Source: Myxococcales bacterium
GTDB taxonomy: Bacteria; Myxococcota_A; Polyangia; Haliangiales; Haliangiaceae
DNA: 64,000 nucleotides
NCBI GenBank assembly: GCA_947483555.1
Contig: CANKMW010000028.1
Coordinates: 27,984 to 91,983 of the forward strand
Direction of reading: 5' to 3'
Shown: one piece after another, positions 18,031 through 28,305 of the stretch
Layout of the letters: the number at the start of each line of letters is the position of its first letter
Numbering within the stretch: the first letter of the stretch is position 1
Translations under genes and position numbers: made by a program
The notes under the pieces: model-generated
Told to the model about the DNA's origin: nothing
The model's input: only the letters and a program-made list of their open reading frames with translations
The model's database searches: none

Positions 18031-18761
18031 TCGACTACGCTCGTGACCCGATGCACTTCGGGCCCGACTACGCGGAGCGCGCCACGTTGCGCGATGGCAC
18101 CGAGGTGGTGCTGCGTCCGATCCGCCCCGCGGACAAGGAGCTGCTCCACCGCGGCTTCCTGCGCCTGTCGCCGGAGAGTCGCTACCGGCGCTTCTTCGCC
18201 GCCAAGAACGATCTGACCGCCGACGAGCTGCGCTACCTCACCGAGGTCGACGGCGACCGCCACTTCGCGCTCGGCGCCGTCTCGCCCGACGGTCACGACG
18301 GCCTGGGCGTGGCGCGCTTCATCCGGCTCGCGGGCGAGGACGGCGTGGCCGAGGCGGCGATCGCGGTCGCCGACGATCAGCAGGGCAAGGGGCTGGGCTC
18401 GCTCCTGTTCCAGCGCCTGGTCGCCGCTGCCACCGAGCGCGGTGTGGCGCGGTTCCGCTGCGAGGTGCTCGGCTCCAACCAGGCCATGGCGCAGCTGGTG
18501 CTGGCGCTGGCGCCCGAGGTGTCGGTGCAGGTGGAGAGCGGCGTGTCGTGCATGGAGTTCGCGCTGCCGCCGCTCGGCCCCGAGCACCCGGCCGACCAGC
18601 CGCCGCGCGCCACCGGGCTGTACCGCTTCTTCGGCATGGTGGCCAAGGGTGCGATCGAGTGGACCGCGGCGTGGCAGCGCCTGGGCCTGCGGTTTCTCGG
18701 CGACGATCTGAACGCGCCGAGCCGGAGCTGGGACGGGCAATCGGCCGACGAGTGGGAATGA
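18027..18761 (+). CDS. GNAT acetyltransferase, PatZ C-domain-like
   Basis: A 244-aa acetyltransferase. The motif LRDGTEVVLRPIRPADKELLHRGFLRLSPESRYRRFF is typical of the GNAT domain in protein lysine acetyltransferases of the Pat/Acs-acetylating type. The acetyl-CoA motif is VADDQQGKGLGSLLFQRL. Residues after about 190 are extra and include a hydrophobic-aromatic helix. The GTG at 18027 overlaps the upstream stop (GTGA), suggesting coupling; ATG 18051 is the alternative. Confidence 0.8.
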   Translation: MIDYARDPMHFGPDYAERATLRDGTEVVLRPIRPADKELLHRGFLRLSPESRYRRFFAAKNDLTADELRYLTEVDGDRHFALGAVSPDGHDGLGVARFIRLAGEDGVAEAAIAVADDQQGKGLGSLLFQRLVAAATERGVARFRCEVLGSNQAMAQLVLALAPEVSVQVESGVSCMEFALPPLGPEHPADQPPRATGLYRFFGMVAKGAIEWTAAWQRLGLRFLGDDLNAPSRSWDGQSADEWE

Positions 18762-18781
18762 AGGCCGTGCGGCTCGAACTT

Positions 18782-20098
18782 CTAGCGCGGGTAGGCGGGC
18801 GGTAGCTTGGGGTCGGGATCGGCGCCCACCGGCTTGAAGCCGTCGAACGCCCCGCGGCGCTGCAGCGCCAGGAGATCCTCGTCGGTCACCAGGTCCTTGC
18901 CGAGCAGCTCGCGCGCGAGCAGGATCTTCTCGACCAGCGCCGGGTCGTCGACCAGGGTGTGGTGCTCCGGGGTCGGGACCGGCGGCTTCATCACCGAGAA
19001 CGTGCTCTCGACCGGATAGCCCTCGGCGCTCTCGCCGTCGAGGAGGTAGTCGATCGACAGCAGGTCGGGATCGGCGTTGACGTCGAGGGTCAGGTCGAAG
19101 CTCAATCCCGATGGTGGGATGGCGGTGGCGCCGAGGATGCTGGCCACCGCCACCTCGGTGATCACCGGCTCGCGACCCGGGACGCTCGAGTTGCGGCGGG
19201 CACGGATCCGATCGATGCGCACCGGCTCCGGGCGGTGATGCCACAGCCGCAGCCCCTGCACGACCCGGCCAGCGACGATGGTCGGGAAGCGAGGGGTCAG
19301 CTCGACCACCAGCGTGACCACCCCGGCGTACTCGAGGTTGGCGTACGTGGGGTTGTGGAACAGGATCGCCTTGCGGCCGAGGACGACCTCACGGCTCGAG
19401 GACCGCGCCGTGACCTGCACCAGCAGGTTCGAGTAGACCGCGACCTGGGGCCGCTGGCCGTAGTCGTGGACCACGCTCGGCTCGGCGGTGGTGGCGGTGG
19501 TGCCATCGCCGAAGTCCCACTGGTAGGACACCGCGTCGAACGGCTGGCCGGGGCCGAGGTCGGTGAGCCGAGCGTCGAGCTCGAACTCGGCGTTGGTGTT
19601 GAGGTTGAGGCGATACGAGATCTCCACGCGATGGGCGACCGTGCAGTCCCTGACCTCGAACCGGGGCAGGTCGACGGTGGTGCGGGTGTTGCCGCGACCG
19701 AACACGATCGCCTGCCGTGGCGGCGAGTCGGGGCCGCGCTGGTGGGCGACGAGCGGCACGCTCATTCCCGGAACGCCGTCGATGACCGCGTGCAGGTGGT
19801 CGTCGTCCGCGGCGTCGGCGGCGTGGGCGTACACGGTGACCAGGTTCTCTTCCCCCTCGCAGACCTCGGACTTCTCGACCACGACCTTGTCGATGATGGG
19901 CGCGGCGACGTCGGGGGCGATCGGCTCGCCACCCGCCGCGGTCCCGGCCGCCGCTTCGGCCGCGCCGGGCAGGGCGGTGACCGCGGTCGACGCGGCGGCG
20001 GCCGGGGACGGCGCCGTCGCCGGCCGCCGCCACCACAGCAGCGCGAGCGCGGTCACCACCGCGGCCACCACGATGATCGTTCGTCTCCAGCGCTCCAT
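18782..20098 (-). CDS. Membrane-anchored PKD-domain protein
   Basis: A 438-aa exported protein with one N-terminal helix (TIIVVAAVVTALALLWW) followed by an Ala/Pro-rich spacer to about residue 65. A PKD-type domain is visible as SYQWDFGDGTTATTAEPSVVHDYG (about 195-220). The remainder is beta-rich and ends with a charged segment (EKILLARELLGKDLVTDEDLLALQRRG). No enzyme motif is seen. ATG 20098 has AGGAGG upstream. It follows the large secreted-protein gene by about 60 bases on the same strand, possibly in one operon. Confidence 0.72.
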   Translation of the reverse strand: MERWRRTIIVVAAVVTALALLWWRRPATAPSPAAAASTAVTALPGAAEAAAGTAAGGEPIAPDVAAPIIDKVVVEKSEVCEGEENLVTVYAHAADAADDDHLHAVIDGVPGMSVPLVAHQRGPDSPPRQAIVFGRGNTRTTVDLPRFEVRDCTVAHRVEISYRLNLNTNAEFELDARLTDLGPGQPFDAVSYQWDFGDGTTATTAEPSVVHDYGQRPQVAVYSNLLVQVTARSSSREVVLGRKAILFHNPTYANLEYAGVVTLVVELTPRFPTIVAGRVVQGLRLWHHRPEPVRIDRIRARRNSSVPGREPVITEVAVASILGATAIPPSGLSFDLTLDVNADPDLLSIDYLLDGESAEGYPVESTFSVMKPPVPTPEHHTLVDDPALVEKILLARELLGKDLVTDEDLLALQRRGAFDGFKPVGADPDPKLPPAYPR

Positions 20099-20159
20099 GG
20101 CAGCCTCCTCGGGTCGTCGTCGTGAATCGTCGGGACCGGACGCTCGGGCGCGACGCCAG

Positions 20160-22529
20160 CTACAGCGGTGCGCAGGAGGTGGCGGCCGGGGAGATGGCGA
20201 CCGTGGCCGCGCAGGTGTTGTTGGCGTAGCAGCCCATGCTGAGGACCAGCGGCCCGGTGACGATCGGGGTGTAGCTGAACTTCGAGGCGTAGCCGGTTGG
20301 GCAGCCGTCATCGTTGAAGCCGACCTGGGTGCCGGTCTTGTGCAGGCGCAGGTAGGTGTCGATGTCGCCGGCGGCGCAGGTGCTGATCGTGTACGCGGTG
20401 CCCGCGACGACCTGCAGCGTGTAGCGCTTGGTGTCGGTGTCGGTGTAGCTGGCCGAGCTGGTGTTGCTCGCGGTGTACGGGATGCTGGGGCAGCTCCCGG
20501 CGCCGCAGGTCGCGTTGCCGCACTTGCCGCAGGTGCTGGCGTCGGTGGCCAGGCAGGTGCCGCCGCAGCCGTTGGACTGTCCGCACAGGTTGCCGGTGCA
20601 CGACGGGACGCAGGTGCCGCCGCCGTCGCAGCTGGCCACCGAGGCGTCGAGCTTGGTGCCGCTGAAGGCGCTGTAGCCGCGCACCATCACGTACCAGGTG
20701 CCCGTGCCGCTCACGTTGCAGAGCTCGCTGTTGGTGCTGCCGTTGGAGCGGCAGGAGTACGTCGTGGTCGTGGGCGCGGCACCGAGCCGGACGTAGAGAT
20801 CGGCGTCGCCGGTGCCGCCCGACAGGGTGGCGTGGACGTCGGTGCCGGTGATCGTGAAGGTCTGGGTCGCCGCCGCGCCGCCGGTCAGGGCGGCCTGGTC
20901 GATGATCGCGCAGGTGCCGCCACCGGTGCAGGCGGGATTTCCGCACACGCCGCAGGTGCTGGCATGGGTGCTGGCGCAGACCCCGCCGCAGCCGTCCGAC
21001 TGGCCGCAGGCGTCGACGCCGCAGACCGGGGCGCAGGCGCCGGCGCAGCTGGCGACCGTCGCGCGCAGGGTCGTGCCGCCGAAGGTCGAGTAGGGGTGGA
21101 CCAGGATGTGGAAGGTGCCGGTGCCGGTGAGCGTGCAGGCCTCGGTGTTGCCGCTGCTGTCCGACTTGCATCCATACGAGCTGGTGGTGGGGGCGCTGCC
21201 GAGCTTCACGTAGATGTCCGCGTCGCCGGTGCCTCCGGACAGGTTCACGGTCACGCTGGTGCCGGTGATGGTGTAGCGAAGATCCGTCGCCGAACCGATG
21301 TTGACCTGGTTGACCACCGGGCAGCCGCCGCCGGCACAGGCCGCGTTGCCACACACGCCGCAGGTCTCGGCCTCGGTCGACGCGCAGGTGCCGCCACAGC
21401 CATCGGACTGGCCGCACAGTCCGCCCGAGCAGCTCGGCGTGCAGGTGCTGGTGCCGCCGGTCCAGGCGTCGGGCTCGGTCCAGGTCCGGAAGCTCTCGGA
21501 CCAGCAGCCGTAGACCGTGCCGGACGAGCTCCACTGCACGGCCTGGGTCGCGCCCTTCCACGGGCTGACGACGTCGCCGTGACCGCTGATGCCGCGGATG
21601 CGGTCGGGGCTGATCGTGCTGGCCGTGCCGCTGGCCTTGAACGCCTGCCACGGCGTCGCGGTGCGGTCGTCGCACTTGGCGTAGCTCGTGAAACAGTTGG
21701 TCATCTGGTTGGCGAGGATCGCCTGGGTGCCCGGGTTGCCGCCGCCGGACTGCACGAAGCTGTGGATCACGTCGTAGAGCTTCTGCACCGCCGGCGCGAC
21801 CAGCGCGTTGGGGTACAGATGCGGCGTCATGGTCGTGCCGTTGCCCCAGTTGAGGGCCATCGACGCGAAGGTCGCGCACTGCAGCGCGGCGTACGGCGAC
21901 GCGGTCTGGGTGCCGCCCGGGATGCCGTAGCTGTTGACGAAGGTGTAGACGCCGTACGAGTGACGGTAGGTCGCGCCGGCGATGCGGAAGCCGATCATGT
22001 AGCGGGTGCCCTGTGGATCGGCGATCTGGGTCCGGCACTTGCCGTCGGTGATGGTGGCGCAGTCGGGCAACGTGAGCACGGCGTTGGCCGCGGCCACGCC
22101 CTGGGCGCCGCCGTCGACGTAGTCGACGGTCATCGGCGTGCCTTCGGGCTGCTGGTAGAGGAACGCGTACGCGCCGCCCATGTTGACGGTGGCCGCCCCC
22201 GGACCGCCCTGCAGGATGTCGGCGAGGTTCCAGTTGTCGGTGCTGCTGTTCCACACGTTGGCCCGCGGCGTCTGCATCGCGGCGTGGCTCATCCAGCTCG
22301 GCCCGTGCGAGACCATGGTGTGGCTGTAGTACTCGCCGAGCGTGCTCAGGATGTTGGCGACCACGCCGCTCTGCGAGCGGCTGTTGACCGATGCCCCGTT
22401 GGGCGCGTTCCACGTTCCCGGGGCGCTACCGCACACCACCGAGTTGCCGCCCCCGGTGTCTGCGCGCGCGATCCCGAGGGGGCAGGCCGCCAGCGCCAAC
22501 GAAGCCAACGCGATGCGAGGTCGGGTCAT
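20160..22529 (-). CDS. Large secreted protein with Cys-rich spacers and PPC-like repeats
   Basis: A 789-aa secreted protein. A signal peptide is at 1-23 (ending IARA). Residues about 25-370 are a unique domain with SGHGDVVSPWKGATQAVQW and several Trp and His; its function is not recognised and it could be catalytic. Three Cys-rich modules follow, with CGQSDGCGGTC and CGVCGNAAC-type motifs. They alternate with three beta-sandwich domains resembling pre-peptidase C-terminal (PPC) domains (TVNLSGGTGDADIYVKLGSAP and its variants). ATG 22529 is preferred to GTG 22541. This looks like a predatory or degradative exoprotein. Confidence 0.75.
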   Translation of the reverse strand: MTRPRIALASLALAACPLGIARADTGGGNSVVCGSAPGTWNAPNGASVNSRSQSGVVANILSTLGEYYSHTMVSHGPSWMSHAAMQTPRANVWNSSTDNWNLADILQGGPGAATVNMGGAYAFLYQQPEGTPMTVDYVDGGAQGVAAANAVLTLPDCATITDGKCRTQIADPQGTRYMIGFRIAGATYRHSYGVYTFVNSYGIPGGTQTASPYAALQCATFASMALNWGNGTTMTPHLYPNALVAPAVQKLYDVIHSFVQSGGGNPGTQAILANQMTNCFTSYAKCDDRTATPWQAFKASGTASTISPDRIRGISGHGDVVSPWKGATQAVQWSSSGTVYGCWSESFRTWTEPDAWTGGTSTCTPSCSGGLCGQSDGCGGTCASTEAETCGVCGNAACAGGGCPVVNQVNIGSATDLRYTITGTSVTVNLSGGTGDADIYVKLGSAPTTSSYGCKSDSSGNTEACTLTGTGTFHILVHPYSTFGGTTLRATVASCAGACAPVCGVDACGQSDGCGGVCASTHASTCGVCGNPACTGGGTCAIIDQAALTGGAAATQTFTITGTDVHATLSGGTGDADLYVRLGAAPTTTTYSCRSNGSTNSELCNVSGTGTWYVMVRGYSAFSGTKLDASVASCDGGGTCVPSCTGNLCGQSNGCGGTCLATDASTCGKCGNATCGAGSCPSIPYTASNTSSASYTDTDTKRYTLQVVAGTAYTISTCAAGDIDTYLRLHKTGTQVGFNDDGCPTGYASKFSYTPIVTGPLVLSMGCYANNTCAATVAISPAATSCAPL

Positions 22530-22620
22530 GGCCTCGACCACAGCAAATGCCGGACCACTGCCGCATTAACTGTGGTTTCGCCTACCTGAGAAACGCTCGC
22601 CAATCCCCGATCGCTCGACG

Positions 22621-22658
22621 TTGATCATCGTCTGATCGAGACCTGATCGATCCTGATC
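22621..22658. promoter_or_regulatory. Helically phased TGATC repeats
   Basis: TTGATC at 22621, then CTGATC at 22632, 22643 and 22653, spaced 11, 11 and 10 bases, so all lie on one face of the helix. They sit about 90-130 bases upstream of the large secreted-protein gene (minus strand) and just after the sigma54 activator gene. Possibly binding sites of a regulator; no promoter boxes could be assigned. Confidence 0.35.
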
Positions 22659-22694
22659 AGTCGGCGGTTGCGTCGCCGCCGCGGTCGCCGTCGC

Positions 22695-24092
<1,398 letters not shown>

Positions 24093-24228
24093 CTTCGCCT
24101 GACATTCGACGGGACGTCGGTCGGGAGTCAAGGCTCGCGCGGCGTCCGCGACGCCCGACCTCGTCGACGCTGCGCGTCAGCGCGCCCCGGTGGCACCAGC
24201 GCCGACCGCGCGGCGGTCCTGGCCGCGG

Positions 24229-25131
24229 TCAGGTCCCGTGCGCGATCAGCACCGAGCACGGCGCGTGACGGATGATGGTCTCGGCGACGCTGCCGAGCAC
24301 CAGGCGGCGCAGGCCGCGGTGGCCGTGGGTGCCGACCGCGACCAGGTCGAAGCCCTCGGCGGCGGCGAGCTCGGTGATCACGTCGGCGGCGGCGCCGTGC
24401 ACGAGGCGGAAGGTGACCGGGCGGCCGGCCGCGGCCTGCGCGGCCTCGATCTTGGCACCTTGCTCGCCGGCGGCCTGGGTCAGGGCGCCCCGCAGCGCGG
24501 TGGTCGCGCCGGTGCGATCGCCGAGCACCGACAACCCCCACGAACCGACCGGGTACTGCCAGGTGTTGACGACGTGAACCTCGGCATCGGGCGCCGCGAT
24601 CCGCAGCGCGCTGTCGAGCGCGTGCTGGGCGGCCACCGCGAAGTCGGTCGCCACCAGGACCTTGTGGAAGCGGCCATCACCGGCGGCGCCGCGCGCCACC
24701 AGCACGTTGCGGTGGGCGAGTCGCGACAGCCGCTCGGCGACGCTGCCGAGGAAGAAGCGGCGCACGCCGGTCCGGCCGTGGGTGCCGCAGATGATCAGCC
24801 CGGCGTCGAGCTCGGTGGCCAGCTCGGCGATGGTCTGCTCGGGTTCGCCGACGTTGCGGACGCCGGACGCGGTCACGCCGGCGGCGACCGCGCGGGCGAC
24901 GCGGGCCGCCAGCTCGCGCTCCTCGTAGGCGGCCAGCTCCTCCTGCAGCGACGACAGCTCGAGGGCGGCGATCTCCGCCTCGGGCGTGAATGACGCGGCT
25001 TCGGCCGGGGTCTCGACAAACGCGATCGTCAGGTGCGCCTCCTGCTGGCGCGCCACCGCGAGCGCGCGCACCAGGGCCAGGTCTGCCGGCGCGGAGAAAT
25101 CGGTGGCGAGCACGATGTTGCGCATGGGCAT
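24229..25131 (-). CDS. Tandem universal stress protein (two UspA domains)
   Basis: A 300-aa protein of two UspA domains. Domain 1 (about 1-148) has IVLATDFS and the nucleotide-binding tail GTHGRTGVRRFFLGSVAERLSR; domain 2 (about 155-300) has VLVATDFA and GTHGHRGLRRLVLGSVAETIIRHA. Both keep the G-2X-G-9X-G(S/T) ATP-binding pattern. ATG 25131 or 25125 are both possible. Only about 31 bases separate it from the divergent kptA, so the two promoters must overlap each other or the coding regions. Confidence 0.93.
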   Translation of the reverse strand: MPMRNIVLATDFSAPADLALVRALAVARQQEAHLTIAFVETPAEAASFTPEAEIAALELSSLQEELAAYEERELAARVARAVAAGVTASGVRNVGEPEQTIAELATELDAGLIICGTHGRTGVRRFFLGSVAERLSRLAHRNVLVARGAAGDGRFHKVLVATDFAVAAQHALDSALRIAAPDAEVHVVNTWQYPVGSWGLSVLGDRTGATTALRGALTQAAGEQGAKIEAAQAAAGRPVTFRLVHGAAADVITELAAAEGFDLVAVGTHGHRGLRRLVLGSVAETIIRHAPCSVLIAHGT

Positions 25132-25162
25132 GACGGTTCATCGTAGAGTCGCACGACTGGCG

Positions 25163-25714
25163 ATGGCCGACGACCGCGGGGACCGCAAGGACAGCAAGTT
25201 GCTCAGCTACGTGCTGCGCCACCATCCCGACGCCGCCGGGCTGACGCTCGACGCCCAGGGCTGGGTCGAGATCGACCTGCTGCTCGCCGGCCTGACCACA
25301 CGGGGCACGGCGCTGACCCGCGCGGCGCTGGATCACATCGTCGCCACCGACGGCAAGGGCCGGTACGCCGTGAGCGACGACGGCCTCCGGATCCGCGCCA
25401 ACCAGGGTCACTCGGTCGACGTCGACCTCGGCTACCTGCCGGCGGTGCCGCCGCCGCTGCTCTATCACGGCACCGCCGAGCGCAACCTGCCGTCGATCCG
25501 CGCCACCGGCCTCGAGCGGCGAGCGCGCCATCACGTCCACCTGTCGGCGACCGTCGAGACCGCGCGCCAGGTCGGCGCTCGCCACGGCCGCCCGCTGGTG
25601 CTGGTGGTCGACGCGGCGCGCATGCACGCCGACCGGATCGCGTTCTACGTGACCGCCAACGGGGTCTGGCTCGTCGACGCAGTGCCGGCTGGGTACCTCT
25701 CGCAGCCGCCGTGA
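25163..25714 (+). CDS. kptA: RNA 2'-phosphotransferase, KptA/Tpt1 family
   Basis: A 183-aa enzyme that moves an internal RNA 2'-phosphate to NAD+. Motifs: the N-terminal winged-helix lobe with LSYVLRHHPDAAGLTLDAQGW; the NAD-binding lobe with LYHGT, RHHVHLS (catalytic Arg/His pair region) and FYVTANGVWLVDAVPAGYL. Length and motif order match the family. In eukaryotes it acts in tRNA splicing; in bacteria the natural substrate is uncertain. ATG 25163 aligns with the family start (KLLSYVLRHHP). Confidence 0.93.
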   Translation: MADDRGDRKDSKLLSYVLRHHPDAAGLTLDAQGWVEIDLLLAGLTTRGTALTRAALDHIVATDGKGRYAVSDDGLRIRANQGHSVDVDLGYLPAVPPPLLYHGTAERNLPSIRATGLERRARHHVHLSATVETARQVGARHGRPLVLVVDAARMHADRIAFYVTANGVWLVDAVPAGYLSQPP

Positions 25715-25996
25715 CGGCTGGATGGGCTCACGAGCGCGCCCAGCGGTCTCGACCAGGCATCGGAGGTATCGATGGTATCGATGGATCCGGCCCGGCGTCC
25801 GGCCAGCGCCATGGAGCTGGCGGTCGGGCTCGAGGCAACCGGGCTGGGCCGCGGCCCGGGCGCCGGCTACCGGCTCGACACCGCGCCGGCCGACGCGGCT
25901 CCGGAGTTTGCACACGAGGTGACGCTCGCCGCCGGCCCCGAGCCGGTGACGTACGCTGACGCGCCGGCGGCGCGCAACCGCGGCGACGGCAGCTGA
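25715..25996 (+). pseudogene. Possible remnant of a Ser/Thr kinase C-lobe
   Basis: This 329-base gap has one open frame whose first part reads ...APSGLDQASEVSMVSMDPARRPASAMELAVGLEA. DPARRPASA followed by a hydrophobic helix is the usual end of Pkn2-like kinase domains. No catalytic segment is present. It could be a decayed kinase end or a chance ORF (74 codons from ATG 25772). TATCGATGG is repeated near 25767. Confidence 0.25.
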
Positions 25997-26043
25997 TCGG
26001 CGGCGCGGTGACGGCAGGCGCTCGGGCTGGCGCGGCGCGCGGC

Positions 26044-28305
26044 TCAGAACTTGGCTTCGTAGTCGGCGCCCAGCCACAGCTCGGGCGACGGCGAGCGCGC
26101 CGCCGTGCTCGCCCGGTCATCGAGCCACAGCACCAGGTCGGCGCGGACCCGCAAGGTATCCTTCTTGCGCAGGCGATAGCCGAGATCGACCGAGGTCTCG
26201 AGCGACTGCTCGAGGTACGCGTTGTCGGCGATGTCCTCGTTCAGGTAGCGGACCCGGCCGCGCAGGCGCATGCGAGCGTCGGGCTTCCACAGCGCGGTGG
26301 CGAGCGCCGACACGTCCTGGCGCTTGTCGGTGCCGCGGCTGTCGTCGAGAATTGCGTGGCGGGCCTGGCCGTAGAGCACGACGCTGCGGTTGGGCGTCAG
26401 CCGGGCGCGGACCGTGGTGACGAAGCGGCGGCCGGTGCAGGTGATCGGCTCGCCGACCTCGCCGTCCTCGAACAGCACCTCGTAACAGGGCGGGACCAGC
26501 ATGCCGGTGGCGTCGCGCGGCGCGCCCTGATCGAGGCCCTTGTCGGTGAGCTGCAGCCACAGGCCCCAGCGCAGGCGCTCGGTGGCATCGAAGTCGGTGC
26601 GCACGTAGACGTCGCCGCGCGCGACGTAGACGAAGTCGTCGACCAGCAGGCCGTTGATGCGCTCCTGGATCGGGACCAGGGTGCGCCAGCCGTCGAGCCC
26701 GGCGCGCAGCGACACCGCGCCGTGCTTGCCGGTGTAGCGCAGGCGGGCGCCGTGCTCGCCGCGGGCACGCTGGCCCTCGATCTCGTCGGAGGCGGCGATC
26801 GCGCCGGCGTACGGGTTCACGAAGTCGGGGGCGTAGTAGCGCACCGAGACCTCGACCTCGCTCTTCTTCAGATTGCGCGTCCCGCGCAGGATCGCGGCCG
26901 GGCCGCCGCCGCCGTGGATGGGACCGTCGCCGTCGGGGATGCGGTCGAAGCTGTGGCTGACCTCGGCGAACAGGTCGTAGATGCCGCGGCCGACGCCGAG
27001 CGAGGTCCCGATCGCGCCGTGGCGGCCGCCGATCGGCCACCGCGACCATTCCTGGGTGTCGAGCCGGACGTCGTCGGGGGTGTCGGGCAGCCACTGCGTG
27101 GTGGCGCCGTACGCCGTGACGCCGACGAAGTCGCGGCGGGCCGCGAAGTACGTCACGTTGCCGCCGACCATCGACTCGGCGAACATCTCGGGCAGGGTCT
27201 GATACGAGTACTCGGGCGTCGCGGTCAGCAGATCGCCCGCGGGCCGGACGAAGACGTCGGGCGCCGAGCAGGCTGCGTTGGCGTCGTCGCGCGGGTCGTC
27301 GCAGATGCCGGGTGCCGTGTTGGCGATCTCGTACTGGTAGATGCTGCGGTGCTGGTAGCTGCCCCAGCCGTAGGCCTGCAGCCGACCCTCGCCGAGCGGG
27401 ATCTGTTCGGTGCCGACCGCGAGGCCACGCAGGCCCTCGCTCCAGCCGAAGTCGGGCGTCACGTACTCGTAGCGCGCGTCGCCGGCGCACGGTGACGCGG
27501 CCAGCTCGCCGGTCGACTGGTTGCAGTCGCGCGACAGGTCGTAGCTGCGGTTGAGCTGATCGTCGAGGTAGAGGCCGTTGGGCGTGTAGTCGGTGGCGGT
27601 GTCGAAGGTGAGCCGCTCGCCGAAACCGACCCGGTAGGAGCCGGCGATCAGATCGAGCTTGTCGGTGTGGTAGCGGAGGTAGGCCTTGGGGACGTGGGCC
27701 CGCACGCCTTGAGGCTCGGCGATCAGCGCGTCGCGGTTGGGGTCCCAGGTCACGTCACCGACCCGCATCCGGGTCAGCGACGCCGCCAGGCCGGCGGTGA
27801 GCGTCTTGCCGGCGGTGACCCGGGCGCGGAGGCCGATCGGCGGCGCGGTGTGGTCGGTCTGGGTGGCGCGGGTGAACACGCGCACGAAGCCGTGCGGCTC
27901 GTACTTGCCGCGGTCGCGGCTGCGGAGCAGCAGGAACGCCGAGATCGCGAGCAGCTTCTCCTCGGTGAGCGCGCCGGCGGCGACCAGGTCGACGGGATCG
28001 GCGACGAAGCCGTTGAGCTTGCGGTACTCGAGGATGGCGTCGACGTCGGCGTAGGTCAGGTTGGGCAGCGAGTACAGGTCCTCGCGCGACGAGGTGTCGA
28101 GGTCGACGCCTCGATCGAGCAGGATGCGCAGCGCCTCGTAGGTCTCGATCGTGACCTGGCCCGAGGCCAGCAGGTCGTCGAGATCGTCGTCGGTCTCGAT
28201 GTCGATGAAGGCCTCGTACGGCGTGGCCGCGACGACCCGCGGGACGGCTACCGCGGCGCAGGCGAGCGCCGCGGCCAGGGTGCGGGGGAGCGAACGGTTC
28301 AGCAT
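26044..28305 (-). CDS. Outer-membrane beta-barrel protein with N-terminal helix-hairpin-helix segment
   Basis: A 753-aa exported protein. The signal peptide (MLNRSLPRTLAAALACAAVAVPRVVA) is followed by an acidic helical part (residues 30-125) containing a helix-hairpin-helix-like motif: SREDLYSLPNLTYADVDAILEYRKLNG. From about 140 to the end there are many amphipathic strands with aromatic girdles, ending in ADYEAKF; a C-terminal Phe is typical of Bam-assembled barrels. The function is unknown; the DNA-binding-type motif plus barrel suggests interaction with DNA at the surface (inference). The start overlaps the SNase gene by 7 bases, so the genes are coupled. Confidence 0.78.
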   Translation of the reverse strand: MLNRSLPRTLAAALACAAVAVPRVVAATPYEAFIDIETDDDLDDLLASGQVTIETYEALRILLDRGVDLDTSSREDLYSLPNLTYADVDAILEYRKLNGFVADPVDLVAAGALTEEKLLAISAFLLLRSRDRGKYEPHGFVRVFTRATQTDHTAPPIGLRARVTAGKTLTAGLAASLTRMRVGDVTWDPNRDALIAEPQGVRAHVPKAYLRYHTDKLDLIAGSYRVGFGERLTFDTATDYTPNGLYLDDQLNRSYDLSRDCNQSTGELAASPCAGDARYEYVTPDFGWSEGLRGLAVGTEQIPLGEGRLQAYGWGSYQHRSIYQYEIANTAPGICDDPRDDANAACSAPDVFVRPAGDLLTATPEYSYQTLPEMFAESMVGGNVTYFAARRDFVGVTAYGATTQWLPDTPDDVRLDTQEWSRWPIGGRHGAIGTSLGVGRGIYDLFAEVSHSFDRIPDGDGPIHGGGGPAAILRGTRNLKKSEVEVSVRYYAPDFVNPYAGAIAASDEIEGQRARGEHGARLRYTGKHGAVSLRAGLDGWRTLVPIQERINGLLVDDFVYVARGDVYVRTDFDATERLRWGLWLQLTDKGLDQGAPRDATGMLVPPCYEVLFEDGEVGEPITCTGRRFVTTVRARLTPNRSVVLYGQARHAILDDSRGTDKRQDVSALATALWKPDARMRLRGRVRYLNEDIADNAYLEQSLETSVDLGYRLRKKDTLRVRADLVLWLDDRASTAARSPSPELWLGADYEAKF

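Noticed and set aside
19563..22589. 1008-codon plus-strand frame
   Set aside because: Antisense to the PKD and PPC-repeat genes, low-complexity Gly/Ala/Val/Arg text, no motif.
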